Assembly (NCBI GenBank): GCA_025617375.2
Contig: JAMYGW020000003.1
Location: forward strand, 1,426,001-1,490,000
Length of the DNA stretch: 64,000 bases
Direction: 5' to 3'
Origin: Acarospora socialis
Lineage: Eukaryota; Ascomycota; Lecanoromycetes; Acarosporales; Acarosporaceae
The translations under genes and the position numbers were made by a program. Below are positions 48,502 through 59,379 of the stretch, in pieces (position 1 is the first letter of the stretch; every line of letters begins with the position of its first letter). A model generated the notes under the pieces. That model was not told where the DNA came from. It did no database searches and saw nothing but the letters and a program-made list of their open reading frames with translations.

Positions 48502-49491
48502 ATGGAAGAGCTACAGGCACGGCATCGAAAGGAGCAACGAGATCTCCAAGCAAAAATCACGCAGAAGAAGAAATCGGCAACAAAAAAGACTCGGAAAGGC
48601 GTCAACGACGAATGTGCTGAGCTTGAGAGACAATTGCACGAGAGGCAACAGGCAGAAACCGCGGCTTATCGAGTTGGATCTTTGCCGGAAACAGCTGCCG
48701 AGTCAGGCGAAGATCAGACCAGACCGAGGACTCCAGATCAAGACCGAACAAGCGGGACGCCCAACGGTTCCTTGCCCGAAGATCCTTCCCGGTCGCCCAA
48801 AGGAGCTAGAAGAGAGGACAGTGGCGAAGACTTGGAAGACGCCGTGCAAGGACTTTCCGTTACAGATACAGTCAACAGGTCTCCGCAGACCAAGAAGCCC
48901 AACCGACAAAAAGCTCGCCTTGCAAAACGAGCCGCAGAGAAGGAAGCTCTCGCGGCTGAAGCTGCCCAAGAAGCTACAGCCCTCCCAGATCTACGAGAAG
49001 TCGAACGAGCGGCAATGGTGAAGGAATTCGAGCGTTATGGCTTGAAGGAAAAAGACATCAGACCGGATGGACATTGCTTGTATTCCGCCGTCGCGGATCA
49101 ACTGAAGCAGATTGGTGTAGGACTGACGCCTCACGTCTCGGTCGAGATAGTTGACAATGGGACGACTTCAGAACTTGCGGACTACAAGATTGTAAGATTC
49201 GCTGCAGCTGACTACATTGCACACAATCCCGAAGACTTTTTACCTTTCCTGGAGGAACCGCTGAACGACTATACCCACAAAATCAGGGACACCGCAGAAT
49301 GGGGTGGTCAACTAGAGCTGCTGGCTCTCGCAAAGGCCTATGGCATTGAAATACATGTTTTGCAGAATGCGTCAAGGTTGGAAAAAATAGTACCGGATAC
49401 AAGCACCGAGGGCAGAACAATCTGGCTGGCATATTATCGGCACAACTTCGGACTCGGGGAACATTATAATTCGCTCCGGAAGGCACCTTGA
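48502..49491 (+). CDS. otu2: OTU-domain deubiquitinase (OTU2/OTUD6-like)
   Basis: Cysteine protease that removes ubiquitin; yeast Otu2 and human OTUD6B act on ribosome-linked ubiquitin. Single exon, 329 residues. The N-terminal half is a charged coiled coil starting EELQARHRKEQRDLQ, as in OTU2/OTUD6, with a Lys/Arg-rich stretch KKPNRQKARLAKRAAEKEALAAE. The OTU domain runs from about residue 175: catalytic Asp and Cys in RPDGHCLYSAVADQL (Cys about 192), the EWGGQLELLALAKAYG block (about 267-281) and the catalytic His in FGLGEHYNSL (about 321). An upstream frame from 48437 is a shadow. The start at 48502 was chosen because it gives the conserved MEELQARHRKE. Confidence 0.92.
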   Translation: MEELQARHRKEQRDLQAKITQKKKSATKKTRKGVNDECAELERQLHERQQAETAAYRVGSLPETAAESGEDQTRPRTPDQDRTSGTPNGSLPEDPSRSPKGARREDSGEDLEDAVQGLSVTDTVNRSPQTKKPNRQKARLAKRAAEKEALAAEAAQEATALPDLREVERAAMVKEFERYGLKEKDIRPDGHCLYSAVADQLKQIGVGLTPHVSVEIVDNGTTSELADYKIVRFAAADYIAHNPEDFLPFLEEPLNDYTHKIRDTAEWGGQLELLALAKAYGIEIHVLQNASRLEKIVPDTSTEGRTIWLAYYRHNFGLGEHYNSLRKAP

Positions 49492-49568
49492 AGGTTCTAG
49501 GACGAGCTCTATATTACAAGACATATATGACTGACCTGCACCGGCCCGGTAGCGCAAGTTGCGTGCCG

Positions 49569-50501
49569 CTATTTGTGCCGCCACACACTCACCCAGTCGG
49601 TGCCTTTCCCGATATCATGCGTCCTGTTCGGCTGCCAATGTGCAACTCGCTCCAAACCACCCTCACTGGCCCTCCTGAAGATGTCCGATTGGACATTGCC
49701 TTCAGCATCATAGGCGAGATCCTCTCCGGGATGGCTCAAGTGTTCGACATACACCTCCGCCGTGACTCCAAAAGGGGGCCCACCCGTAGAAGGAGCCTTG
49801 TAGGTAGGAAACTCCAAACAGACCAGGTTGCCCGAGGGCGAAGGGGCCAAGAGCTGGGAGTACCGGAGGGACCAAGCAGGACGTCTTGAGGGTGGCAGAG
49901 CACAGAGGAACTACAGCACCTACCGTTAGTTCATGGCTCCGCAGTTCGGCGCGTTTGTGTAGCGACAAGGGGCAGCTCAAACGTCCTAATCGGAGGCTTA
50001 GTGTACCGTGTAATCGTATATCAGTTCGAATTCCCCAGGACCTTGGACTTCCTTTAGCCAGTCATCGGCAAAGAAATCTCCCACTATGAACCTCGCCTCG
50101 CCAGCTCCCACGGTCTCGTCCTTGATCGAATACTTTGCTCCATTCGCTCTCTTTTCTCCTTCACATCTCTGCACTGCGCTCTCGCTGATCTCCAAGCCGT
50201 AAGCATCGTAGCCGAAGCTCGCAAGCAGCAGCACGTCGTAACCGCGCCCACACCCGGGAACCAGAGCTCTCTTCCTCCGTTTTTTATCTCCTTCCCCTAC
50301 CAATGGCGAGCCGATAAGATCTCGTCGGTCATGGAGAAGATCAACAAGCGCTGGATTAGGCGTTCCCTTGTCCCATGGCAGAAAATCTCCTTCCTTCCAG
50401 AGCTTGTCCCAGCCTTTCCCGTGCTCGGATGGAGGCGTGGAGAAAGTGGCCTGGAGGCGCGCACGCACGTCGTTAGGTTGGTCTGAGACGGGTTCGGTCA
50501 T
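49569..50501 (-). CDS. TPMT-family thiol methyltransferase
   Basis: SAM-dependent methyltransferase of the thiopurine/thiol (TPMT, HOL-like) family, likely methylating small thiols or halide ions. Exons by eye: 50501-50007 and 49910-49569, 278 residues; the intron is 96 nt, ending TGTAG. The N-terminus carries WDKLWKEGDFLPWDKGTPNPALVD, the family signature around the Trp and Asp. The SAM-binding motif is ALVPGCGRGYDVLLLASFGYD. After the intron come FLCALPPSRRPAWSLRYSQLL and GNLVCLEFPTYK. Genes of this type often serve in metabolite detoxification; nothing nearby shows a specific pathway. Confidence 0.9.
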
Positions 50502-51094
50502 CCTTGGAGTTGCATCTAGTAGAACGTCCAGGATTTACAGACGCTGTCATGACATTGGCTGATAGAGGCCCGATTATGTCAGGAAAGCTTGAAAACGCCA
50601 AGACCAACGGTCCTCGGCAAAATCTCGATACCATCCCCAACTTCTTCAGAGTCGAGCGGGAAATCGGCACGCACCGCTCTCAGCCAACCAACAATTTTCC
50701 CACTCACTCAACATAGCAGCTATTTCCCCACAATAGCCCGAAAACCCCGATGGAAGATAGAGAGCGTATCTTGTTTGATTGGCCGTCGTACTTGCGAGTG
50801 ATACCCGACATGCATAACCCGCCCGCATACGGAGTACTTGATGTACCTCCGGCTCGGTATAAGATAAGGTACTAAACTCGAGTAGGACCCTACAGATATT
50901 CCCTCCCACCACTGAGATGGGGTAATAGGCACCGTGGATCGCATGTCGCGTATCCTCCGGCTTGTTGCAAATTTTGCTTCTCTCTTGCTACGCAGCTCCT
51001 TGTTTCAGCTTTCATTCTTCTGCTCTCCAATGTGTTCATACAGACATGTTGAGTATATGCTCCCGTTCTGCGCAAACATCATAACCAGGCAACA
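50502..51094. promoter_or_regulatory. Divergent intergenic region, methyltransferase and DHA1 transporter
   Basis: About 590 bases shared by two genes that start in opposite directions. It holds one copy of TACGGAGTAC at 50828-50837. No other regulatory site is assigned. Confidence 0.45.
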
Positions 51095-52924
51095 ATGGAC
51101 AACAAAGATATAGAAAAGGTTGATCCCTCATCAGACCAGGATGGCCGCTCACCCATGGGTTCACTGGTGAATGGAAAGGTCGAGTCTGGAGCATCTGGGA
51201 GTCAGGTCTCCATACACTCGAGCGGATCAGTATCAGGCGATGAACAAGAAGTTGCACAGCGACCAAGACCTTCTCGACCTGTGTCTGTCACACCGTCGAT
51301 CCTACCTGCTGCTGTCAAGGTTAAGAGGTCAGCTCGGAGGGGTCTTTTCGGACGATTTACCATTGTTGCCGAAGTCGAGGAACCCAAGCATTACGAACGG
51401 AGGACGAAATGGTTCATCACTTTCATGATAGCCATCGCAGCGGCGGCAGCTCCGTTGGGCAGTGCTATTTTCTTTCGTGGGTTCTTTTTCGTCTGGATTT
51501 CCATGACCGGTGTCTGACTTTATGGGACGATAGCGGCCCTCCTTCAAATTTCCGACGACCTTCACACCACTCCAAGCATCACCAATCTCTCTGTTGCGCT
51601 CTACATGCTCAGCATGGCCATTTTCCCTCTCTGGTGGTCGTCCTTTTCGGAGACTCTCGGCCGACGAACCATCTACCTTGTCTCATTCACGCTTTTTGTT
51701 ATCTGGAGTGTTCTCTCCGCCGTGTCCACGAGTATCGGCATGCTTGTTGTTATGCGGCTGCTTGCTGGCGGGGCTGCGGCAAGTGTGCAAGCCGTCGGTG
51801 CCGGTACCATTGCCGATATCTGGGAGGTTAAAGAACGAGGTAAAGCAATGGGGATGTTTTATCTGGGACCTTTGATGGGTCCTCTATTGGCACCGATCAT
51901 CGGCGGAGTGTTGGCAGAGCGCCTTGGCTGGAGATCGACGCAGTGGTTCCTGGCGATATATGGAGGGATATTGGTCACGTTCTTGTTCTTTGGTTTGCCA
52001 GAGACGTTGAAAGTGAGGAGAGACATAGCTCCATCGGTTGAAAAGGGTGTGACGTCGCGTACCGGCCAAAGGCCGCAGTTGAGCCGAGCCTCGTCCCGGC
52101 AGGTTGTTCAACAAAGGACCAAAAAGTGGGTGAAGGTAACCTCCAGGATATTTCTGGACCCGTTGAAGATCATCCTCTATCTTCGGTTTCCGGCTGTGCT
52201 CCTCACGGTCTATTACGCTAGCATCGCTTTCTGCTCCCTCTATATACTCAACATCAGTTTACAACATACGTTTGCACGACCACCGTATAGTTTTCCAATC
52301 ATCATCGTTGGATTGACTTACATTCCGAATTCAGTCGGTTACATCCTCGCGAGCATTCTCGGTGGAAGGTGGACAGACTCAATCATGCACCGGGAGGCCA
52401 CCAAGGCGGGGAGATACGACGCGAGAGGAAAGTTGATGTATATACCCGAGGACCGGATGAGGGAAAATGCTTGGATCGCAGCAGTCATGTATCCAGGAGC
52501 ATTGATCTGGTACGGGTGGTCGGCAGAGAAAGGAGTCTTCTGGGCTGTACCTGTGAGTTTTATATTCTTCGACGGACGAAAGCCGAGGCAACGAGCCTGG
52601 ATTGTCTCTAATGATGGGAATATACAGTTGATCGCCAACTTCTTCTTCGGTGTTGGCAGTATGCTCATCTTCGCGATGAGCACCACGATGCTGACCGAAT
52701 TCATGCCGAAGAAGGCATCCTCCGGCGTGGCGGTTAACAACCTTGTCCGAAACATCCTCTCGTGTGTTGGCGGGATAGTCGCTCAACCGCTGCTCGATGC
52801 CATCGGCAACGGTTGGTTGTTCACAGGGGTGGGCGTCATCGCCGCGGCAAGCAGCATAGTCATATGGGCCATGCGAAGATTCGGGCCTCGATGGCGGAAG
52901 GCCATGGATGCCCACACGAGTTGA
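51095..52924 (+). CDS. DHA1-type MFS drug:H+ antiporter
   Basis: Predicted 12-TM plasma-membrane exporter of the DHA1 group (Qdr/Tpo/Dtr1-like). Exons by eye: 51095-51476, 51534-52552, 52628-52924, 565 residues. The long hydrophilic N-terminus (about 105 residues, Ser-rich) ends in HYERRTKWFITFMIAIAAAAA before TM1. SETLGRRTIYL is motif A, and MGMFYLGPLMGPLLAPIIGG is motif C of TM5. A basic central loop separates the two halves. The second intron (52553-52627) is 75 nt with no in-frame stop, so the frame reads through it; I removed it because the flanks then join as FWAVPLIANFFFGVGSMLIF, the family pattern. Substrate unknown. Confidence 0.9.
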
Positions 52925-54035
52925 TGTTTGAGGTGCTGATATCTTATGGAAAGTCTTTTGAGAGGGTCCTATGGGTGGGCGCCGTGCATACACCGTGGCG
53001 CATAGAACGGAGTGAAGGGTCCATTGGAGGCGCTTTGGGTGCTGTCACTTGGAGGATTCAAGTCCTGATATTTTCAGCATAGAAACAGCGTCGAACAGAC
53101 TAAGCATAGATGTCTCACAACAAGGTGACCTTTCACGTGTACACGTACCTTGCTCATGAGCCCAAGGCTTTACCCTTTATGAAAACGCATCCGGTCCGGG
53201 ACGGCCCGCGATAGGCTCCCTGTCAACGAACCACCTCATCAGAATCATCGAACAAAAGCCCAAACCTAACTTCCCCCTTCCGTCATCATAAGTACCTAGA
53301 GTAGCAGCCCAGCTGCATGTCCTAAGGAAATGCCAATGTGCGCTTATAAAGCTGTTGCATGCTGAATCGTGGCTCACCCGCCTCACTTTTCCCCTCTCGT
53401 CATCATTGATAATTGCTGCCCAGTCATGCACGTCAGGCATCGCTCAGCTAATGTCATCTCTACCCTACCTGACCTTACCTGACCATATCACACGCGCCTT
53501 TCCATAACACTGGACGCCGGCTGGGAACCAGTCGGAAGATATCGTTCGCACCTCCCGGCCAATGCTGTACAAAGCCTCAACTTCGCTCTGCGCCGTAACG
53601 CCATTAGACCGTCGCTGCATATCTGGCGCGTCGGTCGGCCGTTTTGGCTTGTTGCTCTCGTCAGATAGTTAACTTCACTTGACGTGGCTCCATTCGTCGG
53701 CTGGCCATCATGTGATTGGTCCGTTACACGGCCATGTCGATGCCCACCACAATCACCCACGGACGTGGAGGTGGAGGAGGAAATCGAAGCATTGGAGTAC
53801 TAGTACTCTTTATTATTGCTTCTGTTTGTTCCTCTACATTTTTTGCCCGTCGTTCTTTCTTGGGCTGTTTGTCGAGTTACACGGAGCATTTCTAAAGGCT
53901 TAGGAAGCCCTCCGCTCGTTATTTCCCTTCGATCTTGAGGACCCCAGATCCTCGCTCCCTTACCCTCCCTTTCGTATCGTTCCATTCATCTATTCGCTGA
54001 CTACCCCTCTCTTTACCGCAACCAATTGATTGACG
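52925..54035. other. Intergenic
   Basis: About 1.1 kb with only short overlapping frames. The last 250 bases are pyrimidine-rich and likely contain the promoter and leader of the next gene. Confidence 0.4.
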
Positions 54036-57000
54036 ATGGGGAAAAAGAATAAGAATAAGAAGTTCAGACCCCTCGAGGGAGAGGAGAGTGATACTACGTC
54101 CTCATCATCTACTCACAATGGCGCATCAGCTGCCAATGTATGCTTCACTTCCAAGATATGCCTATTATGTTCCGCCTAGCATTCAATATTCGTGCCAACC
54201 ACAGATACAACAGGTCATATTAGAACCACCGAAACCGCCGGAACCAGAGCCCGAAAATCTACCTACTGTTCCTCCCGGGAGTGGTAATGACGCTGATGTA
54301 ACTGGTGACACTGCAAAGACGCCGGTACCTGCTACGGTTGAGGACGCACTGGATGCTGAGTCAGGTTTGTCTCTGCGCTTGTGTTACGTGAGAGGTCACT
54401 GAACATGAGTGTTACAGGCGGGGACGCCCCGGCAGAGCCGCCAGCTGCCGAAGGGAAGAACGATGACTCTACTGATGTTGCAGCTCCCGGAAATGAGCAA
54501 GAAGACGATCAAGCGACGGCAGACGCAGCAGAGACAGGCAATGACGAAACTCCAACCGATGCTCCAGCAGCTGGTGATGAGAAGCCACCTGATGAAGCGG
54601 CAGGCAAAGACAACCCGAATGCCGAGGACCCGGATCTAAGCAAAGATGACAAGCCCGCCGATGGAGAACCACAAGATGTCCAGTATCCACCTATCGAAGT
54701 CGGGTTGACTGGTGCGAGTGCAGATGAGCCACCTTCAGGTGGCGATGTAGTGCCAGAAGCAACCACTGATACTGCTGCATCTGAGAATGTCGATGAGGGC
54801 AGCGGCGAACCACCAAGTACAGAGACCGAGGGTACGACTGAACCATCGAATGCGCCATCCGAGGAAGCAGCCGGCAGCAGCGACCCTCCTGCTCAAAGTG
54901 ATGACGCCGCACTGTCAGATCCGCCACCTCCGATCGAAGGGATACCACCAGCACCGACACCTCCACCGCCAGAGGAGCCGGCTCCTGCAGCGCCACCAGC
55001 CGAAGAGAAACCCAAAGCAAACAAGTCCCGAAAGATCAAGACTCCTAGAGCGAAGCTGACACGGAAGAAGGTCGATAAAAGTAAAGCCAAACCGGACAAA
55101 CCAGCTGAGGAGCCGAACGAAGAAGCACCGCCTCCAGAGTCGGACAAAGTCACTCCTGCACCGACAGCGGCTGCTGAAGAGACTGTTGAGACCAGAGCTC
55201 CGGAAGCTGAAGTCACACCTGAAACCACCGCTGAAGCGGAACCTCCTGAGACTAAAGTCAACGAGCCTGAAGCCCAAGGATCCGATACTGGCAAAACTGA
55301 AGCCGCTGAAGATAAGCCTTCAGAAACCGAAGCTGCAGCGTCGGCTAGTACCGAGGCAGAATCTACTGAAGCAGCAACTGCTCCATCCGAGGTCGAAGCC
55401 CCTCCCTCTACCGAGTCTACGGCTCCGGAGCCAGAGATTCCTGGTTCTTTCCCAACCGAAGCAGACACTGCTGAGGTGAATGCTTCGGAAGATGCGCCAG
55501 GCGAGGAAACCCCTTCGGAGGAGAAGCCAGCGGAGCCAGAAGTCGAAAAGCCTGCAGACCAAGTGGTCCTGGCCGCGAACCCCACCGAGAACGGAACTAG
55601 CGATGAGAAAGCTGATGATCAGACCTCCGTCGTGACTACGGATGCCGTAGTGGATGACCACGTGGAGGAGAAAGGTGGGGAGAGCAAAACAGATGAGGCC
55701 GATCCTTCAACCGATGAACCACCGGCAAGTGATGGTAACGAGGGAAAGGAGCAAGCAGTGGTAGAGGACAGCCAACCCTCGTCGACAGAGGAGACACCAA
55801 TACCGGATGCACCAGCCGAAGTTCAAGAGGAGTCAGGGTCATCACCAGACGCTGAGACCACAACCGACAAGGAGGCGTCAAAAGGTGAGGAGCCAGCAGC
55901 AGCGGCTGCTGAAGAGGAAGAGGTGAAGCCAGAGGATCAAGCGGCAGGAACGGGTGATGACGAAAGTGCCAAAAGCGCAGAGCCAGAAGCGAAAACTGAA
56001 GAGACGGCGCCGGACGTGAAGAGCGAAGAGACAGAGTCGAAAACGGAAGAAGCAGCACCGGAGACTACAACTGAAGAACCGGCAGCCGGCCCAGACCCAG
56101 CCGCAGAGGCAAACGCGGAGGAAGCTGCCCCGAAGGGTGAAGAAAAAGAGGCCGAAGGGGTAGGCGTTGCACCAGAGGGCGAAGAGAAAGCCGTTACCGA
56201 GGAGCCTGTTGCTGTAGAAAGTAGTACTGAGCCAATTGCCGAACCCCCAGCGGGAACTGAGACGGAGAATGGGGACCCACCAGCAGAAGCGCCTACCGAG
56301 GTTCCTCCGGCAGCGGTTGAAGAGGAAGCACCTCCGCCTCCACCGGAAGATGCACCAAGCGAGGAACCGCCGAAAGAGGTCGAAGCAGCAACGGACCCTC
56401 CACCCGACGTGGATCCCGTACCGGAAGCGGACAGCTCAGGAGACCCTCCAGCCACCGAGGACCCTCCTCCCGAGGCTCCAGCAGACGCGCCCGTAGAGGA
56501 AGCAGCCGCTGTCGAAGCACCAGCTGCCGAAGCACCTGTCGAAAGCACAACAGAGCCTCCCGCCGCCGAAGTACCGCCACCCGAGCCTGCAGCAGCGGCT
56601 CCTGAAGAAACAGTCATCGTCGAAGAGCCGACGGCCGAACCACCACCCGCAGCCCCCGCATCCCCGACCTCATCCAAAAGCCGTCGTCGTTCAGGCCGCT
56701 GGGAAAGACCATCCAAACGTTCCAGCCGAGACAAAGACAAAGGCCGGGACCGGGACTCCAAAGCCGCCTCTCGCCCCGAGCGAAAAAGGCGAGACAGCGA
56801 AATCAGCAAGTACAGCAAAGACAGCGGGCGCTCGTCGTCACTCCGGGATATCAAAGAGCGAGAAAGGGAGCGGGAAGAAGACGAGCGACGACACCGAAAA
56901 CGCGAGGAGAGAAGAGCCCGCGAGGCGAAAGAACGCGAGAGAGAGAGAGAAGAGGAGGAGGAAAGGCGGAAGAAACGAGACGAGCTCCGCGCGCTCGAAG

Positions 57001-57617
57001 CCCGCGAACGCGAGGAAGACGAAGAGCGCCGACGGCGGCGGGCCGAGAAACGCGCTTCGAGAACATTCCCCCTTGACGCGAGCCGTGATGGGGATCGCTA
57101 TCGCTCTGAGCGTGACCGGGACCGGGAAAGGGAAAGGAACCGAGGCCTGACGCGCCGCTATACGGACGGCGGCGACGCGTTGACGGCCGCTTCGTCGTCG
57201 TCCTCCAGACCCAGCAGGCCAGCTTATTTGACCAAGACGACGGGCGAGAGCTATATCAAGAAGCCGCTCATGATCAACACGGAGAAGCTGGCGAGGCCGG
57301 CGGAGAGGCCGTCGCTGTCGAGGTACGCATCGTCGTCATCGTCGTATAGGGATAGTTATCGGCGCTCGCCCGAAGAGAAGTATGAGGGTGCTGCCGGGAA
57401 GGCGCGGAGGGATGATAGGGTGCTGGAGGAAGAAGAGGAGGAGGAGGAGAGGAGGGTTAGGAGGGAGGAAAGGAGGAGGAGGGAGCGGGAGCGGGAGAGG
57501 GATGGGGACAGAAGGAGAAGGGAGGAGGGCAAGAGGAGGGAGGAACGGAGCCCGGTTCCGGCGGTCAAGATTAAGAATGCGGCGTTGTCGGGGTTGAAGC
57601 GGATCTTTGCTTATTAG
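54036..57617 (+). CDS. Large disordered Pro/Glu/Ala-rich protein, function unknown
   Basis: No family recognised. Exons by eye: 54036-54137, 54214-54364, 54418-57617, 1150 residues. It begins MGKKNKNKKFRPLEGEESD, a Lys-rich start. Residues ~40-860 are dominated by Pro, Glu, Ala, Thr and Asp, in loose repeats such as EAPPP, TEEP and EAAP; a basic patch (KANKSRKIKTPRAKLTRKKV) interrupts it. The last 280 residues switch to an Arg/Glu/Asp-rich, single-helix-like segment (REREREEDERRHRKREERR) and a Ser/Arg region, ending in KIKNAALSGLKRIFAY. It is expected to be wholly disordered. Candidates from composition are RNA-binding/splicing-associated or cytoskeletal proteins; neither is shown. Start chosen because exon joins at 54137/54214 and 54364/54418 are canonical and remove in-frame stops. 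Confidence 0.75.
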
Positions 57618-58432
57618 TGGTCGATGGGGTTTGGGTCGCGGTTGAGGTGCGGTTTTGGGATGACGTGGGGAGCGCAGTAGGGACGGAATGGAAATGAGGA
57701 CAAGAGGGGAGGGGTTACGAATGTATGTATGTATGTGTATGTATAATGTCGACAACCGAACGGAGTCCTGCATAGCGGATTGCTTGCTTCCTCTTCTTCC
57801 TTTCCTTCTCTTCGATCAACACATGTATTTCTTGTCGCATTTCCTGCTGCTCTTCGGCGTTTCCTTCGATCGTAATAGTATATGATCCTTTCCTCCAGAC
57901 ATGACTCTCAATCAAAGATTCAACACAGGACCTGATACATTGACCCTGTTCCGCATACACCCAAGTCGCACATTCGCGGCGAGTGAGAGGAAAACCAAAA
58001 ACATCATCTACTTACTACCTTTCGAGTGCGTGCTAGCTCAGTTCTCCCGGATATTGTTGTCCAAGGCCTCAGACACACCCTAAAAGACGGTGGATACAAA
58101 CAAACAGCAGCCGATCAAGTGATTCAATCATCACATCAGATCTCCACCATCTCCGAAATGCTCGTATCCCTTGAACTCACACATACGCATCAGATGTCTT
58201 CGTGCCAACATCACTGCCATCAGTCTGGTTCAATGTCATTGTTGCATTTCTCTCGAATGAACACTCATCCAAGTACAATACTGGGCGGTTAGAGTAGGTA
58301 TCGAGCGGACTGTTGCTGTACGAGTAGCTTAGGGGTAGCAGAGCAATCTGTGTTTAGGCTGCCAAATGAAAGTCAATTACCGAATATACCTTGGGGTCTA
58401 GCGCAGTAAATCACCAAACGTGACGTCAAAGC
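57618..58432. other. Intergenic
   Basis: About 800 bases after the disordered-protein gene. Apart from the microsatellite at its start I see no gene or repeat. Confidence 0.4.
57721..57744 (+). repeat. ATGT microsatellite
   Basis: Tandem tetranucleotide run of ATGT with one interruption, in the 3' flank of the disordered-protein gene. Confidence 0.8.
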
Positions 58433-58697
58433 CCGAGGCCACATGTCACTCGTCGTGGCACACATAAAGAAGGACTACGCATTCAAACACTTCCACAACG
58501 CCAAATGTAATTGTAATTACAGGCAGAAGCCGCTGTTGAGTCTACAGAACTTAGTGTTCAATACCTTATGAAGACCTTTGTAATTCAGCATCTGTGCAAA
58601 AGAGTTGCATATAACTTCCTCGGATATTAGGGCGCATTTGAGATTTGGCGGTGTTGTGTTTAATTGTGTGTGCCACGACAAGTGACATGCGGCCTCG
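58433..58697. mobile_element. MITE-like inverted-repeat element, copy 2
   Basis: About 265 bp with terminal inverted repeats: left arm 58433-58466 and right arm about 58666-58697. The outer 31 bases pair with two mismatches (CCGAGGCC, then ACATGTCACT, then CGTCGTGGCACACA). Weaker inward pairing continues around AACGCCAAATG and ATTTGGCGGTGTTG, so the arms may be 60 bp or more. No coding capacity. The shared GAGGCC and GTCGTGGCACAC ends link it to the element at 13063-13194. No clear target-site duplication. Confidence 0.65.
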
Positions 58698-58747
58698 GCC
58701 CCTCCACCCCCCACCTTCCCCGGATAAGATGACACAGACCAGTCGGT

Positions 58748-58779
58748 GACCGACCGACCGACCGACCGACCGACCGACA
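58748..58779 (+). repeat. GACC microsatellite
   Basis: Eight tandem copies of GACC, about 50 bp right of the inverted-repeat element. Confidence 0.9.
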
Positions 58780-59379
58780 TACCACCAAACCCAATGACGA
58801 CCGAACGGGCTGACACATTTCGTTTCGATTCGCTACCCTCTTGTGGAATGGAATGTAATGTCAACGTAACATGGCCTGGATCTGGTCGTGGGTCTGGTCC
58901 CGGACCTTCCGTACATTGGATGGTGTTGATGATAATGGGCGGTGACGCATTCCGCTCATTTCCCTCCTTCCTTGCTTATGCCTTTTCGATTGAAAGGTGA
59001 GAGAAGGGATAGTGCGCGAATTAATGAGACGAAACGAAAAGCGAACCGGTCTGGAGAAAGGGAGTATAAATGAAAGGCTGAAGCGCGGTATTCCCGAAAC
59101 AATTCGAAGTGTCCGAAGTGGATTCGGTGGGTGAGGCAAGAACGGTGAATCGCTAAAGCTGCTGCTCGCCTACCTAAGAAGGAAGGGATAGGATACGATG
59201 ATCGTGCCTGCCGTTTTCTCTCTTGAGAATTGAGTGTTGAAGATTTCTCTTGTACCCATAGCCGTGTCGTGATTTCTGTACCTCTAATACCCCTCTTTCA
59301 AGCGCGCCGTCTTCTTAAGCTCTGGAAGGAGACAAACCAACACATTTATACGTATCACCATTCTACCTTACAGCCCAAG

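Noticed and set aside
48437-49021. 194-codon frame overlapping the OTU gene start
   Set aside because: It is the shifted reading of the Lys/Arg/Glu-rich coiled coil; the OTU frame is supported by catalytic motifs.
54893-56854. Long minus-strand frames opposite the disordered protein (230 and 305 codons, Ser/Gly/Ala-rich)
   Set aside because: They are the antisense reading of the Pro/Glu/Ala codons. The plus strand has splice sites, a start and a coherent composition.
59230-59379. Upstream in-frame ATG for the kinase gene
   Set aside because: The 50 extra residues look like leader sequence read by chance; the ATG at 59380 follows a CAAGATG context and starts the Ser/Pro leader.
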